Below the pieces are notes generated by a model that was not told the origin of the DNA, did not search any database, and saw nothing but the letters and a program-made list of their open reading frames with translations. A DNA stretch of 64,000 nucleotides. Source: Microvirga arvi (GTDB lineage: Bacteria > Pseudomonadota > Alphaproteobacteria > Rhizobiales > Beijerinckiaceae). The position numbers and the translations under genes were made by a program. The DNA is taken from positions 62,001 to 126,000 of the forward strand of contig NZ_JAFEMD010000008.1 of the NCBI RefSeq assembly GCF_016892765.1. The letters are read 5' to 3'. Numbering within the stretch: position 1 is the stretch's first letter; every line of letters starts with the position of its first letter. Below are positions 1 through 9,807 of the stretch, piece by piece.

Positions 1-227
1 GCGCCGCAATCAATGAGAACGGCACGCCCTACCTCGCGACGGCGGGATCGGGCGACACGCTCTGCGGTCTCATCGCCGGCCTGATGGCGCAGGGCGTGCC
101 GGCCTTCGAAGCCGCCTGCGCCGGGGTCTGGATTCATGCGGAGGCGGGGGCGAGCTTCGGGCCCGGGCTCATCGCTGAAGATTTGGCGGAACTGGTGCCC
201 GGCGTTTTGCGCGAACTCCTCAGGTAA
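1..227 (+). CDS. nnrD: NAD(P)H-hydrate dehydratase, C-terminal fragment
   Basis: The window opens inside this gene; the frame reads from base 3 and ends at TAA 225-227, so only about 74 residues are visible. They contain ATAGSGDTL, the glycine-rich anion-hole motif with the catalytic Asp of ribokinase-like ADP/ATP-dependent NAD(P)HX dehydratases. These enzymes repair hydrated NADH and NADPH in the cytoplasm. In many bacteria the domain is fused to an N-terminal epimerase, which would lie outside the window. The gene overlaps the convergent multicopper-oxidase gene by 8 bp, tail to tail. Confidence 0.8.
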   Translation, partial: AAINENGTPYLATAGSGDTLCGLIAGLMAQGVPAFEAACAGVWIHAEAGASFGPGLIAEDLAELVPGVLRELLR

Positions 228-1554
228 CCTCGATCCAGGTCCACAGGCCTGCATCGAACCGCTCCATGACGGTCGAGGCGAGAAGCCATTTGCCGGGGTT
301 GTCGGCGACGAAGGCGATGCGGATTGTCTTGCTCTCCGGCACCTGCACGGTGTCGAGGAAGTAGGGTTCCCATCCGTCATCCAGAGCATGAAGCAGCCGG
401 AAGCAGTGGCCGTGCAGGTGCAGGGGCTGCATGAAGGCCGTCTGGTTCGTCAGCGTCAGGACGACAGGGCTGCCGCGTTTCACCTTCAGGAGGGGCGCGC
501 CTGTCGGCTGGCCCAGCCCTCCATTGATGGTCCAGGGAACGTTCGGCGCCTTGGGATCGCCCTTGATCACCACATCCTTGCGGGTGGCGTTCTGCAGCTT
601 GATGGCGTCCGGCAGCTTCGTGTTCGGCGGCAGCGGGGCGACAGCAGCCAGGGCCGGGCGTTTCTCGCCTGCGGTCGCGATCTCGACGAGAGGCAGGCCG
701 TCGCCGATGAGGGCCGTCACGGCGCCCGTCGCCCCAGCCTCGGCGGCGAGATCGACCAGAAGGTCGTAACGGGTGCCGGGCGCGAAAGGCAGGGAGGCCT
801 TGAGGGGCTCGAAGGTGCTGGTGGGCTGCCCGTCGACGGCGATCACATAAGCCTTCAACCCATCCAGGCGCAGGCGCATGGCGCGCGCGCTGCAGGCATT
901 GGCGAGCCGCAGCCGCAGCCGACCGCAGGGCGGCGCCTCGATCCGCTGGGGCGTCGGCTTGCCGTTCACGCTGAGCCAGCTCCCGAGCCGTCCGGCGGGG
1001 GCGGCTTCCGCCTTCTCGAAAGGCGCCAGCGATCCGTCGTCGTTCAGGCGCCAGTCGTCGATGAGCAGGGTGATGTCCTGATCAACGTGGGGAGAATTGG
1101 CCTCCTCTACGATCAGAAGCCCTGAGAGGCCGCGCTCCTGGGGCTCGGCACTGCCGCCGAGCACGCAAGGCCGGATCAGGAAGGTGCCGGCATCGGGCGG
1201 TGTGAACCGATATTCGTGGCTTTGGCCCGGTGCTGCCGATTCCTGAGTGAGACCGCCGACGCCGTCCATGGCGTTAGGACCGCGGACCCCATGGAAGTGC
1301 AGGGACAGGGGCAGGGCAGTCTCATTCCGCAGCTTCAATCGCAGCTCCGCCCCTTGTTTGACCCGCACCACAGGAGCGAAGGCTCCGTTGAAGGTCCAGG
1401 CTTCGACCTCGCCCGCATCCGGGCGAAGTCTCGTCGCAACGGGCTGCGCCGTCAGCTCCTCGGCAAAACCGCCCGAACCCTGCGCCATGCCGAGCCGGGG
1501 CAGGCCGATCAGGGAGGTGGCGAAACCGGCGGTCACGGCGCGGCGGGTGATCAT
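220..1554 (-). CDS. Multicopper oxidase-like protein with lost copper ligands
   Basis: This 444-residue protein starts with a twin-arginine-type signal ([11 protein letters not shown]), so it is probably periplasmic, and has the three-cupredoxin layout of multicopper oxidases. HFHG near residues 86-89 and HLHGHCF in the last domain are kept. The second HxH motif is replaced (GTFLIRPC near 123-130), and the C-terminal HCHxxxH motif that supplies type 1 and type 3 ligands reads [14 protein letters not shown]. With both gone, a full four-copper oxidase is unlikely. FtsP/SufI of E. coli is a known copper-free member of this fold, so a structural or binding role is an alternative. It overlaps nnrD by 8 bp. 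Confidence 0.75.
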   Translation of the reverse strand: MITRRAVTAGFATSLIGLPRLGMAQGSGGFAEELTAQPVATRLRPDAGEVEAWTFNGAFAPVVRVKQGAELRLKLRNETALPLSLHFHGVRGPNAMDGVGGLTQESAAPGQSHEYRFTPPDAGTFLIRPCVLGGSAEPQERGLSGLLIVEEANSPHVDQDITLLIDDWRLNDDGSLAPFEKAEAAPAGRLGSWLSVNGKPTPQRIEAPPCGRLRLRLANACSARAMRLRLDGLKAYVIAVDGQPTSTFEPLKASLPFAPGTRYDLLVDLAAEAGATGAVTALIGDGLPLVEIATAGEKRPALAAVAPLPPNTKLPDAIKLQNATRKDVVIKGDPKAPNVPWTINGGLGQPTGAPLLKVKRGSPVVLTLTNQTAFMQPLHLHGHCFRLLHALDDGWEPYFLDTVQVPESKTIRIAFVADNPGKWLLASTVMERFDAGLWTWIEVT

Positions 1555-1677
1555 TCAGGAGGGCTCGCGAATGGCTTGATGACGCTCGTACGGGTACAGC
1601 TTTGAACGTGAATGGCCAAGTTTGGTTGCCATTTGGCCGCACACCAACTTTTTTGATGCACACCTCGTCAACCATGC

Positions 1678-1683
1678 TATAGA
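1678..1683 (+). promoter_or_regulatory. Candidate -10 of the tRNA-Leu promoter
   Basis: TATAGA lies 42 bp before the tRNA, with TTGATG at 1653-1658 as a possible -35. The 19-bp spacing is longer than ideal, so the -35 is uncertain. Confidence 0.4.
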
Positions 1684-1725
1684 GCCGCGTCCCGGAAGAG
1701 GGGCGCGTTCGCGCGCCGCTCCCGC

Positions 1726-1810
1726 GCGGGCGTGGCGGAATTGGTAGACGCACTGGATTTAGGTTCCAGCGACGCAAGTTGTGGGGGTTCGAGTCCCTCC
1801 GCCCGCACCA
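1726..1810 (+). tRNA. tRNA-Leu (anticodon TAG)
   Basis: This 85-nt class II tRNA has acceptor strands GCGGGCG (1726-1732) and CGCCCGC (1800-1806), discriminator A and an encoded CCA (1808-1810). The anticodon loop TTTAGGT gives TAG, which reads CUA and related Leu codons. A variable arm and T-arm GGGGGTTCGAGTCCCTC are present. Confidence 0.95.
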
Positions 1811-1833
1811 ATCCCGTCAGGGTTGGATCCGGT

Positions 1834-1898
1834 GGCTCCGTGCGGCCTGGTTGATGGCATGATGCCGCATCGGCCGGAGCCTGGATTGAAGATTTTTT
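1834..1898 (+). terminator. Structured terminator after tRNA-Leu
   Basis: GGCTCCG (1834-1840) pairs with CGGAGCC (1875-1881), and TGCGGC (1841-1846) with GCCGCA (1864-1869). A run of six T follows at 1893-1898. The T run is about 11 nt past the stem, so termination may be partial and some tig expression could read through. Confidence 0.5.
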
Positions 1899-1923
1899 CG
1901 AGTGGATGAAGGCGAACAGTACC

Positions 1924-3291
1924 ATGCAGGTGACGGAAACACTGTCCCAAGGCTTGAAGCGAGAGTTCAAGGTCGTGCTCCCGGCCACCGAGTTGGAAGA
2001 GCGCCTGAACAGCGAATTGTCGACCCTCAAGGACCGGGTCCGGCTCAACGGTTTCCGCCCGGGCAAGGTGCCGGTGGGACACCTGCGCAAGGTCTATGGC
2101 CGCTCCGTCATGGCCGACGTCCTGCAGAACGCCGTCAACGAGGCCAACCGCAAGATCGTCGAGGACAACAGCCTGAAGCTCGCCAACGAGCCTCAGGTTC
2201 AGTTCCCCGAGAGCCAGGAAGAGGTCGAGAAGGCCATGGACGCCAAGGGCGACCTGGCCTTCACGGTTGCTCTCGAGGTTCTGCCGGATTTCGAGCTGGC
2301 TGACCTGTCCGACGTGGCCGTCACGAAGCCGGTGGCCGAGGTGAGCGACGCCGAGATCACCGAATCGCTCGAGCGCATGGCCAAGCAGAACCGCTCCTTC
2401 GAGACGAAGGACGGTGAGGCTGTTTCCGGCGATCGCGTCGTCGTGGACTTCGTGGGCCGCATCGACGGCACCGAGTTCGAGGGCGGCAACGGCCAGGACA
2501 TTCGGGTCGAGCTCGGCTCCAACACCTTCATCCCGGGCTTCGAGGACCAGCTCCTCGGCCTCAAGGCGGGCGATACCAAGCTCGTGAAGGTCACCTTCCC
2601 GGTGAACTACATGGCCGCTCATCTGGCCGGCAAGGATGCCGAGTTCGACGTGACCGTGAAGGAAGTCGAGGCTCCGGGCGCCCTGACGATCGACGACGAG
2701 ATGGCCAAGGGCTTCGGCATGGAGTCCCTGGACAAGCTCAAGGAAGCGATCAGCGATGCCATAAAGCGCGACTTCGACGCGCAATCCCGCCGCAAGGTGA
2801 AGAAGGACCTTCTGGACGCCCTGGACGCCAAGTACAGCTTCGAGCTGCCGCCGACCCTGGTCGAGCAGGAGTTCACGGCCGTGTGGTCGCAGGTCATGGG
2901 CGACATGAAGTCGAACAACCGCACCTTCGAGGATGAGGACACCACCGAGGACGAGGCCAAGGCCGAGTACCGCAAGATCGCCGAGCGTCGCGTGCGCCTT
3001 GGTTTGGTCCTTGCACAGATCGGTGAGAAGTCCGATATCAAGATCTCCGACGATGAGGTGACTCAAGCCCTCATCGAGCGGGTCCGTCAGTACCCCGGCC
3101 AGGAGCGCCAGGTTTGGGAGTTCTACCAAAAGAACCCGCAGGCCCTAGCTGAGATCCGGGCTCCTCTGTTCGAAGAGAAGGTCGTCGACCAGATCCTGTC
3201 CCAGGTGAAGGTGAACGAAGCGACCGTTTCCAAGGACGCGCTCTTCAGCGACGAGGATGAGGACGGAGAGAAAGCCGGCAAGGGCGAGTAA
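1924..3291 (+). CDS. tig: Trigger factor, ribosome-associated chaperone
   Basis: Trigger factor binds the ribosomal exit tunnel, holds nascent chains and has peptidyl-prolyl isomerase activity. The 455-residue product has the usual order: an N-terminal ribosome-binding domain with the signature GFRPGKVP near residues 43-50, a central FKBP-like domain ([14 protein letters not shown] onward) and a helical C-terminal chaperone domain. I start at ATG 1924 (MQVTETLSQ), the normal family start, with GAAGG about 10 nt upstream; an in-frame ATG at 1906 would add six residues. The acidic tail is typical. It heads the tig-clpP-clpX-lon block, which links co-translational folding with proteolysis. Confidence 0.97.
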   Translation: MQVTETLSQGLKREFKVVLPATELEERLNSELSTLKDRVRLNGFRPGKVPVGHLRKVYGRSVMADVLQNAVNEANRKIVEDNSLKLANEPQVQFPESQEEVEKAMDAKGDLAFTVALEVLPDFELADLSDVAVTKPVAEVSDAEITESLERMAKQNRSFETKDGEAVSGDRVVVDFVGRIDGTEFEGGNGQDIRVELGSNTFIPGFEDQLLGLKAGDTKLVKVTFPVNYMAAHLAGKDAEFDVTVKEVEAPGALTIDDEMAKGFGMESLDKLKEAISDAIKRDFDAQSRRKVKKDLLDALDAKYSFELPPTLVEQEFTAVWSQVMGDMKSNNRTFEDEDTTEDEAKAEYRKIAERRVRLGLVLAQIGEKSDIKISDDEVTQALIERVRQYPGQERQVWEFYQKNPQALAEIRAPLFEEKVVDQILSQVKVNEATVSKDALFSDEDEDGEKAGKGE

Positions 3292-3368
3292 CGCCACTTT
3301 AAGCGTCTCGTTGCTTGCATGAATTGCACGGCCGCGAATCTGCGCGGCCGAACTGGAGCAGTGAGACA

Positions 3369-4001
3369 ATGAGAGATCCGGTAGCGCTCTTTAACAATAC
3401 GCTCGTCCCGATGGTGGTGGAGCAGTCGAACCGCGGTGAGCGTGCGTTCGACATCTATTCGCGTCTTCTGCGCGAACGGATCATCTTCCTCACGGGCCCT
3501 GTCGAAGACTACTCGGCCTCGCTGATCGTGGCACAGCTTCTGTTCCTCGAGGCCGAGAATCCGAAGAAGGAAATCTCCTTCTACATCAACTCGCCCGGCG
3601 GCGTCGTGACCTCCGGCCTGTCGATCTACGACACCATGCAGTTTATCCGCTGCCCGGTCTCGACCCTCTGCGTCGGCCAGGCGGCCTCCATGGGCTCCCT
3701 CCTGCTGACCGCCGGCGAAAAGGGCATGCGCTTCGCCCTCCCCAACGCCCGGATCATGGTCCACCAGCCCTCCGGCGGCTATCAGGGCCAGGTCACGGAC
3801 ATCATGATCCATGCCCGCGAGAGCGAGGCCCTCAAGCGCCGGCTCAACGAGATCTACGTCCAGCACACCGGCCAGCCCTACGAGGCCGTCGAGCGGGCCC
3901 TGGAGCGCGACAACTTCATGACCGCCGAGGCGGCCCAGGAGTTCGGACTGATCGACCAGGTGATCGCCAAGCGCCCCGAGCCGGCAGCCACTCCGACCTA
4001 A
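3369..4001 (+). CDS. clpP: ATP-dependent Clp protease proteolytic subunit
   Basis: ClpP forms the tetradecameric serine-protease barrel that degrades substrates fed by ClpX or ClpA. The 210-residue protein has the catalytic triad Ser107 (GQAASMGS), His132 (MVHQPSGG) and Asp181 (ERDNFM). I start at ATG 3369 ([19 protein letters not shown]), which matches the family; an upstream frame start at 3315 would add an unconserved 18-residue extension. In the 77-bp gap after tig a perfect 8-bp hairpin (3329-3336 with 3343-3350) lies 18 bp before the start and has no T run, so it is more likely a processing or stability element than a terminator. Confidence 0.97.
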   Translation: MRDPVALFNNTLVPMVVEQSNRGERAFDIYSRLLRERIIFLTGPVEDYSASLIVAQLLFLEAENPKKEISFYINSPGGVVTSGLSIYDTMQFIRCPVSTLCVGQAASMGSLLLTAGEKGMRFALPNARIMVHQPSGGYQGQVTDIMIHARESEALKRRLNEIYVQHTGQPYEAVERALERDNFMTAEAAQEFGLIDQVIAKRPEPAATPT

Positions 4002-4134
4002 CCCTTAAAACCTGGGGACAAATTCCTTCCGGGTGCGTCTTTTTGGCAGGCAATTTCGTTTCTATTGATCGCGTGGCTTTCGCGTGATTGCATGTGGATT
4101 CGCTGGGGCAGGGCGATTTGGACGTTCAATTCTT

Positions 4135-4165
4135 AGCGACGGAACATTTTATTAGCTCCGTCGCT
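4135..4165 (+). other. Inverted repeat in the clpX leader
   Basis: AGCGACGGA (4135-4143) and TCCGTCGCT (4157-4165) form a perfect 9-bp inverted repeat with a 13-nt AT-rich loop, 59 bp before clpX. No T run follows, so it is not a classic terminator. It could be an operator or an mRNA stability hairpin. Confidence 0.45.
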
Positions 4166-4224
4166 CATACCTTAAAGGTGTTGGGCAGGCAGGGGCCGTC
4201 CCAGCACGGATTGGAGATGTGATT

Positions 4225-5493
4225 ATGACCAAGGCTGGCGGCAACGACTCCAAGAGTACGCTGTACTGCTCCTTCTGCGGCAAGAGCCAGCACGAGGTTC
4301 GCAAGCTGATCGCTGGCCCGACGGTTTTCATCTGCGATGAATGCGTCGAGCTGTGCATGGACATCATCCGCGAGGAGTCGAAATCGTCTCTCGTGAAGTC
4401 CCGCGACGGGGTTCCGACCCCGAAGGAAATCAGCCGCGTTCTGGATGACTACGTGATCGGCCAGGAGCACGCCAAGAAGGTGCTCTCGGTGGCGGTCCAC
4501 AACCATTACAAGCGCCTGGCCCACGCGACCAAGCACAACGACGTCGAATTGGCCAAGTCCAACATCCTGCTGATCGGTCCCACGGGCTCGGGCAAGACCC
4601 TGCTGGCCCAGACCCTGGCCCGGATCCTGGATGTGCCGTTCACCATGGCGGATGCCACGACCCTGACGGAAGCCGGCTATGTCGGTGAGGACGTGGAGAA
4701 CATCATCCTCAAGCTGCTCCAGGCCTCCGACTACAATGTCGAGCGGGCCCAGCGCGGCATCGTCTATATCGACGAGATCGACAAGATCTCCCGCAAATCC
4801 GACAACCCCTCGATCACCCGCGACGTCTCGGGCGAGGGCGTTCAGCAGGCGCTCCTGAAGATCATGGAGGGCACCGTCGCCTCCGTGCCCCCTCAGGGCG
4901 GCCGCAAGCATCCGCAGCAGGAGTTCCTGCAGGTCGACACCACGAACATCCTGTTCATCTGCGGCGGCGCCTTCGCCGGCCTTGAGCGGATCATCGCCAG
5001 CCGCGGCAAGGGCACCTCCATCGGCTTCGCAGCCTCCGTGAGCTCGCCTGACGACCGCCGGACGGGCGAGATCTTCCGCGAGGTCGAGCCCGAGGATCTG
5101 CTGAAGTTCGGCCTCATCCCCGAGTTCGTCGGCCGCCTGCCGGTTCTGGCGACCCTCGAAGATCTCGATGTGGATGCCCTGAAGACCATTCTGCAGGAGC
5201 CGAAGAACGCCTTGGTCAAGCAGTACCAGCGCCTCTTCGAGATGGAGAACGTGCAGCTGACGTTCCAGGACGAGGCCCTGACCCTGATCGCCAAGAAGGC
5301 TATCGAGCGGAAGACGGGCGCCCGCGGTCTGCGCTCCATCATGGAGGGCATCCTGCTGGAGACCATGTACGATCTGCCGGGCCTCGACTCGGTGGAGCAG
5401 GTGGTGATCGGGCCCGAGGTGGTAGAGGGCAAGGCCAAGCCGCTCTTCATCCACGGCGAGCGCAACGATCAGGCCGCCAGCGCCAGCGCCTGA
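4225..5493 (+). CDS. clpX: Clp protease ATP-binding subunit ClpX
   Basis: ClpX is the AAA+ unfoldase that recognises tagged substrates, including SsrA-tagged proteins, and threads them into ClpP. The 422-residue product opens with a C4 zinc-binding domain (CSFC and CDEC pairs), then Walker A GPTGSGKT near 118-125, Walker [10 protein letters not shown] and the sensor and pore segments up to the usual C-terminus. ATG 4225 follows TTGGAG at 8-nt spacing; a GTG two codons earlier is less likely. It lies 223 bp behind clpP, the standard alphaproteobacterial order, with room for its own promoter. Confidence 0.97.
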   Translation: MTKAGGNDSKSTLYCSFCGKSQHEVRKLIAGPTVFICDECVELCMDIIREESKSSLVKSRDGVPTPKEISRVLDDYVIGQEHAKKVLSVAVHNHYKRLAHATKHNDVELAKSNILLIGPTGSGKTLLAQTLARILDVPFTMADATTLTEAGYVGEDVENIILKLLQASDYNVERAQRGIVYIDEIDKISRKSDNPSITRDVSGEGVQQALLKIMEGTVASVPPQGGRKHPQQEFLQVDTTNILFICGGAFAGLERIIASRGKGTSIGFAASVSSPDDRRTGEIFREVEPEDLLKFGLIPEFVGRLPVLATLEDLDVDALKTILQEPKNALVKQYQRLFEMENVQLTFQDEALTLIAKKAIERKTGARGLRSIMEGILLETMYDLPGLDSVEQVVIGPEVVEGKAKPLFIHGERNDQAASASA

Positions 5494-5540
5494 AGGCGGG
5501 CGAGGGGCAACCCATGAACCGATCCGTTGCGGGCAATCGA

Positions 5541-5569
5541 CTTGAAACGATGAGCCCGCAACGCCACAT
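5541..5569 (+). promoter_or_regulatory. Candidate heat-shock (sigma-32) promoter of lon
   Basis: CTTGAAA at 5541-5547 is followed after 14 bp by CGCCACAT at 5562-5569, close to the E. coli RpoH consensus CTTGAAA-N14-CCCCATNT. It lies 154 bp before lon, a typical heat-shock gene. The match is by eye only. Confidence 0.45.
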
Positions 5570-5722
5570 TATCTCTTGCGCCGATGCCGTCCGCTCATCT
5601 CCCGAGGGAAGGCCCGGTGTACCGGATGCAGCCCATAAAAAAAGCCTGAGCACTCCGGTTGTCCGTCTGAGGTCCAGCTCATTCGAGGGGATCCCCGGAC
5701 GCAGTGAAAAGGAAGTCGTCTC

Positions 5723-8149
5723 ATGACACAATCGAAGCCACGTCAGCCTGTTGTTCCAGGCTCGACCGGAACCTATGCGGTTCTGCCTCTGCGCGACATT
5801 GTTGTCTTTCCGCACATGATCGTGCCGCTCTTTGTCGGCCGCGAAAAGTCGATCCGCGCGCTTGAGGAGGTGGTCAAGGGGGACCGTCACATTCTTCTGG
5901 CAACCCAGATCGATGCGACGGATGACGATCCGGCGACGGATGCGATCTACAAGGTCGGCACCCTGGCCAACGTGCTCCAGCTCCTGAAGCTGCCCGACGG
6001 CACCGTGAAGGTGCTCGTGGAGGGCGCGAGCCGGGCCCAGGTGAAGGCCTATACCCGTACGGACGAATATTACGAGGCCGAGGCCGAGGCTCTCCCGGAC
6101 TCGCTCGGTGACCAGGTGGAGGCAGAGGCGCTTGCCCGCTCCGTGGTGTCCGAGTTCGAGAATTACGTGAAGCTCAACAAGAAGGTGTCGCCGGAGGTCG
6201 TGACCGCGGTGACCCAGATCGACGAGCCGGCCAAGCTCGCCGACACGATTGCCTCGCATCTCGCCATCAAGATCGCCGACAAGCAGGCCATCCTGGAGAC
6301 CCCGACGGTCGCCCAGCGCCTGGAGAAGGTGCTCGGCATGATGGAGAGCGAGATCTCGGTTCTCCAGGTCGAGAAGCGGATCCGCACCCGCGTGAAGCGT
6401 CAGATGGAGAAGACGCAGCGCGAGTACTACCTCAACGAGCAGATGAAGGCGATCCAGAAGGAACTCGGCGACGACGAAGGTCGCGACGAGCTGGCCGAGC
6501 TCGAGGAGAAGATCGAGAAGACCAAGTTCACGAAGGAAGCCCGCGAGAAGGCGATGGGCGAGCTCAAGAAGCTCCGCCAGATGTCGCCCATGTCCGCGGA
6601 AGCCACCGTCGTGCGCAACTATCTCGACTGGCTGCTCGGGATTCCGTGGAACCGCCGCTCGAAGATGAAGAAGGACCTGAAGGCCGCCCAGGATCTGCTG
6701 GATTCGGATCATTACGGCCTCGACAAGGTCAAGGAACGCATCGTCGAGTACCTGGCCGTGCAGCAGCGCGCCAACAAGCTCACGGGCCCGATCCTCTGCC
6801 TCGTCGGTCCTCCCGGCGTGGGCAAGACCTCGCTCGGCAAGTCCATCGCCAAGGCCACGGGCCGCGAGTTCGTGCGCATGTCGCTCGGCGGCGTCCGTGA
6901 CGAGTCCGAGATCCGCGGTCACCGCCGGACCTATATCGGCTCAATGCCCGGCAAGATCATCCAGTCGATGCGCAAGGCCAAGACGTCCAACCCGCTCATC
7001 CTGCTCGACGAGATCGACAAGATGGGCATGGACTTCCGGGGCGACCCATCGGCGGCGCTGCTCGAGGTTCTCGACCCTGAGCAGAACTCGACCTTCAACG
7101 ACCATTACCTGGAGGTCGACTACGACCTGTCCAACGTGATGTTCGTGACGACGGCCAACACGCTCAACATTCCCGGCCCGCTCCTCGACCGTATGGAAGT
7201 GATCCGCATCGCGGGTTACACGGAGGAGGAGAAGGCCGAGATCGCCCGTACGCACCTGATCCCGTCGTCCACGAAGAAGCATGGTCTGGCGGAGAAGGAG
7301 TGGAAGATCGGCGACGAGGCTCTGCTCATGCTGATCAGGCGCTACACCCGCGAGGCGGGCGTGCGTAACCTGGAGCGCGAGCTTGCCAACCTCATCCGCA
7401 AGGCCGTGAAGGAGATCCTGATCTCCAAGGTCAAGGCGGTCGAGGTCACCACCGAGAACCTGCCCGAATTCCTGGGTCCGCCGCGCTACCGCTACGGCGA
7501 GGCCGAGACCGAGGACATGGTCGGGGCGGTCACGGGCCTGGCCTGGACCGAGGTCGGCGGCGAGCTGCTCACCATCGAAGGCATCATGATGCCGGGCAAG
7601 GGCAAGATGACCGTCACGGGCAACCTGCGTGACGTCATGAAGGAATCGATCTCGGCTGCGGCGTCCTATGTCCGCTCCCGGGCCGTCGATTTCGGCGTCG
7701 AGCCGCCCATGTTCGATCGTCGCGACATCCACGTGCACGTGCCGGAAGGCGCCACGCCCAAGGATGGTCCCTCGGCCGGCATCGCCATGGCGACCGCCAT
7801 CGTCTCCGTCATCACGGGGATCCCGGTTCGCCGTGACATCGCCATGACGGGCGAGGTGACGCTGCGAGGCAGGGTCCTGCCCATCGGCGGCCTCAAGGAG
7901 AAGCTTCTCGCGGCGCTTCGCGGCGGCATGAAGAAGGTCCTGATCCCCGAGGAGAACGCCAAGGATTTGGTCGATATCCCGGCCAGCGTGAAAAACGGCC
8001 TCGAGATCGTTCCGGTCTCGATGATGGATCAGGTTCTCCAGCATGCTCTGGTGCGCACGCCTGAGCCGATCGAGTGGGACGAGGCTACGGTTCTCAAGGG
8101 TCCGAAGCCTGCCGTAGAGGACGACTCGACGGGGGTCGTCGCCCACTGA
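5723..8149 (+). CDS. lon: ATP-dependent protease Lon
   Basis: Lon is a hexameric cytoplasmic AAA+ protease for misfolded and regulatory proteins. The 808-residue product has an N-terminal substrate-binding LON domain ([20 protein letters not shown]), a coiled-coil linker, Walker A GPPGVGKT, Walker [10 protein letters not shown], and the C-terminal Ser-Lys protease domain with Ser684 (KDGPSAG) and Lys727 (GLKEKLLAA). Length is normal. ATG 5723 is preceded by AAGGAAG. The 229-bp gap after clpX holds the candidate sigma-32 promoter, and an intrinsic terminator follows the gene. Confidence 0.97.
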   Translation: MTQSKPRQPVVPGSTGTYAVLPLRDIVVFPHMIVPLFVGREKSIRALEEVVKGDRHILLATQIDATDDDPATDAIYKVGTLANVLQLLKLPDGTVKVLVEGASRAQVKAYTRTDEYYEAEAEALPDSLGDQVEAEALARSVVSEFENYVKLNKKVSPEVVTAVTQIDEPAKLADTIASHLAIKIADKQAILETPTVAQRLEKVLGMMESEISVLQVEKRIRTRVKRQMEKTQREYYLNEQMKAIQKELGDDEGRDELAELEEKIEKTKFTKEAREKAMGELKKLRQMSPMSAEATVVRNYLDWLLGIPWNRRSKMKKDLKAAQDLLDSDHYGLDKVKERIVEYLAVQQRANKLTGPILCLVGPPGVGKTSLGKSIAKATGREFVRMSLGGVRDESEIRGHRRTYIGSMPGKIIQSMRKAKTSNPLILLDEIDKMGMDFRGDPSAALLEVLDPEQNSTFNDHYLEVDYDLSNVMFVTTANTLNIPGPLLDRMEVIRIAGYTEEEKAEIARTHLIPSSTKKHGLAEKEWKIGDEALLMLIRRYTREAGVRNLERELANLIRKAVKEILISKVKAVEVTTENLPEFLGPPRYRYGEAETEDMVGAVTGLAWTEVGGELLTIEGIMMPGKGKMTVTGNLRDVMKESISAAASYVRSRAVDFGVEPPMFDRRDIHVHVPEGATPKDGPSAGIAMATAIVSVITGIPVRRDIAMTGEVTLRGRVLPIGGLKEKLLAALRGGMKKVLIPEENAKDLVDIPASVKNGLEIVPVSMMDQVLQHALVRTPEPIEWDEATVLKGPKPAVEDDSTGVVAH

Positions 8150-8174
8150 GGCACGAGCTTGACGTAAGGACAGG

Positions 8175-8207
8175 AGCCCCCGAACGAGAGTTCGGGGGCT
8201 TCTTTTT
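8175..8207 (+). terminator. Intrinsic terminator of lon
   Basis: AGCCCCCGAAC (8175-8185), loop GAGA and GTTCGGGGGCT (8190-8200) form a perfect 11-bp stem followed by TCTTTTT. Confidence 0.9.
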
Positions 8208-8343
8208 GATAAAAACTGTCAAAAAACGACTGATTTCAGCCACTTCGGGGGTTGCCTACAGACAAGCTTTGCGCCAAACGAGTGGTCCCTGAAACGGTGG
8301 ACCATTTCTTTTTGCGGCCATCGTGATCACTGGAGGATTAGAC

Positions 8344-8622
8344 ATGAATAAAGGCGAGCTCGTTGCGGCCGTCGCCGACAAGGTGGGCCTTTCGCGTGGC
8401 CAGGCTGGTGACGCGGTCGACGCCGCCATCGAGGCGATCACCGGCGCTCTCAAGAAGGGCGACGAAGTCAAGATCGTCGGTTTCGGCACGTTCGTGGTGA
8501 CCAACCGCGCTGCTGGCGAGGCACGCAACCCGCGCACCGGCGAGAAGGTCAAGGTTCCCGCTTCCAAGACCCCGAAGTTCCGTGCAGGCGCTGGCCTGAA
8601 GGAAGCCGTCAACGCGAAGTAA
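8344..8622 (+). CDS. hupB: DNA-binding protein HU
   Basis: HU is a small dimeric nucleoid protein that bends DNA without strict sequence preference. The 92-residue product shows the family core: MNKGELVAAVADKVGLSRGQA, GFGTF, and the beta-arm stretch RNPRTGEKVKVPASKTPKF. ATG 8344 has GGAGG at 8332-8336, 7 nt upstream; a longer frame start at 8323 would bury that ribosome-binding site. Its position downstream of lon is a conserved pairing in proteobacteria. It has its own terminator, and the 136-bp gap after the lon terminator leaves space for its own promoter. Confidence 0.95.
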   Translation: MNKGELVAAVADKVGLSRGQAGDAVDAAIEAITGALKKGDEVKIVGFGTFVVTNRAAGEARNPRTGEKVKVPASKTPKFRAGAGLKEAVNAK

Positions 8623-8654
8623 TCGCTTTTTGGCAGTGTTCGGTTGCCAATAAA

Positions 8655-8690
8655 GGCCAACAACGCTTGCGTTGTTGGCCTTCTGTTTTT
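8655..8690 (+). terminator. Intrinsic terminator of hupB
   Basis: GGCCAACAACG (8655-8665) pairs with CGTTGTTGGCC (8670-8680) around a 4-nt loop, followed by TTCTGTTTTT. Confidence 0.9.
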
Positions 8691-8704
8691 ATGTCAGGCC
8701 TCTC

Positions 8705-8780
8705 GGGCGGTTAGCTCAGTTGGTAGAGCATCGGTTTTACACACCGCAGGTCGGGGGTTCGAGCCCCTCACCGCCCACCA
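8705..8780 (+). tRNA. tRNA-Val (anticodon TAC)
   Basis: This 76-nt cloverleaf has acceptor strands GGGCGGT and ACCGCCC, discriminator A and encoded CCA at 8778-8780. The anticodon loop TTTACAC gives TAC. The outermost anticodon-stem position is a T-C mismatch; the other four pairs are intact. Confidence 0.94.
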
Positions 8781-8820
8781 TTCTCCGATTTTAATCTGAT
8801 CTTTCGGCGATCGCTCATCG

Positions 8821-8983
8821 GGACGAGTCTCAACGCCAGAGTTCCGCCATGAAAGGCTCAGCTTGAGCCGTGGGATGGAACGCCGCACCCCGAAACAATC
8901 CGTTCTCCGGAGGGTTGGACAAGATCCCTCCAAGGATTGCTCCTGAGACTCGCCCGCTCCAGACCACCTGGAGCGGGCTTTTT
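8821..8983 (+). ncRNA. Candidate structured small RNA with intrinsic terminator
   Basis: There is no gene between tRNA-Val and the DUF4142 gene, but the sequence folds well. CGAGTCTCA (8824-8832) pairs with TGAGACTCG (8944-8952) to close a three-way junction. Arm one is GTTCC (8841-8845) with GGAAC (8877-8881), capped by GGCTC (8855-8859) with GAGCC (8865-8869). Arm two is CAATCC (8896-8901) with GGATTG (8934-8939), capped by GGAGGG (8909-8914) with CCCTCC (8926-8931). A perfect 11-bp terminator (8952-8962 with 8968-8978) and five T follow. It may have its own promoter or be cut from the tRNA-Val transcript. I do not recognise the family; 6S and SRP RNA features are not evident. Confidence 0.6.
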
Positions 8984-8998
8984 CTGTCGTCCGCCGCC

Positions 8999-9631
8999 TC
9001 AGCGCATGGTCTTCTGCATCTCTTCGAGCATGGCGATATGCTCGCGGATATGCCCGCGGGCCATCTTGGCGACGTTCATATGCTCGCGGTTCTGCGGGTT
9101 CGACTGGAGATAGCGCTCCTGGACCTGGAGGAGGTCGCGGTGGCCCTGCAGCTGCGCTTCCAGGTACATCTTGTCGAATTCGGCGCCGGCCTGCTGGTTC
9201 TGCATCTTCTGCATCATGTCACGGGCACCGGCATCCATCTGCATGGGGGGCATGGTCGTCGCCGATGGCTGGCCCGCTTGGCCGCTGGTAGTGGAGCCTG
9301 TCGCCGCGGTGGCAGCCGGCTCCATCATGGAGCGCAGAACTTCGGAGAGGGTGGTCTGCTCCTGCACCTCGAAATTGGCGAAGCGCTTCAGGTCCTCGTT
9401 GCGGACCTTGTTCATGGCGATGCGGCTCGATTCCAGGGCCACCATGCCGAGCTGCATGGTCTGCTGCATGTGCTGCATGCCGGCCTGACTCATCTGCCCG
9501 CCCATGCGGTTCATGGGCATGCTGCCGGATGAGCCTGAAGGCATGGCAGGGGAGGAGCCGCTCGTCTGGGCAAGGGCAGGGCCGACAACAAGCGCGGCGG
9601 CCAAGCCGCCGAGAAGGGCACGACGATCCAT
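8999..9631 (-). CDS. DUF4142 domain protein, secreted
   Basis: The 210-residue product has a signal peptide (MDRRALLGGLAAALVVGPALA) and a Met/Ser/Gly-rich linker, then a helical region (QAGMQHMQQTMQLGMVALESSRIAMNKVRNEDLKRFANFEVQEQTTLSEVL) typical of DUF4142. These proteins are predicted ferritin-like four-helix bundles of unknown function exported to the periplasm. I start at ATG 9631 because CAGGAG sits 6 nt upstream; the ATG 21 nt earlier would lack this. It stands alone on the minus strand. The high Met content (GSMPMNRMGGQM, MPPMQMDAGARDMMQKMQ) might bind metal, but this is inference. Confidence 0.8.
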   Translation of the reverse strand: MDRRALLGGLAAALVVGPALAQTSGSSPAMPSGSSGSMPMNRMGGQMSQAGMQHMQQTMQLGMVALESSRIAMNKVRNEDLKRFANFEVQEQTTLSEVLRSMMEPAATAATGSTTSGQAGQPSATTMPPMQMDAGARDMMQKMQNQQAGAEFDKMYLEAQLQGHRDLLQVQERYLQSNPQNREHMNVAKMARGHIREHIAMLEEMQKTMR

Positions 9632-9807
9632 CAATATCTCCTGCTGAAACATTCCGGCTCGGCCGCGACACGCTGAGGAAGCGCTCGACTCTGGGCCACC
9701 GATGGGATGCGAACGTCGCTGAAGTCGGATTGTTTCAGCTGGACCGCAGATGGATCAAGAGCTTATGAAAAGAGGCACGAGATGCCTCTGCGGAGGCCAT
9801 GTGCGGC

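Noticed and set aside
1759-3129. Long open frame on the minus strand across tig (about 456 codons)
   Set aside because: It lies opposite a certain gene, has Leu/Val/His-rich shadow composition typical of antisense frames in GC-rich DNA, and shows no domain.
5514-5726. Possible 70-codon gene between clpX and lon
   Set aside because: It covers the candidate lon promoter, overlaps the lon start and resembles no protein.
8781-8983. 6S RNA or small SRP RNA as identity of the structured RNA
   Set aside because: It has two separate arms on a three-way junction rather than the long single bubbled hairpin of 6S, and lacks the conserved SRP tetraloop region.
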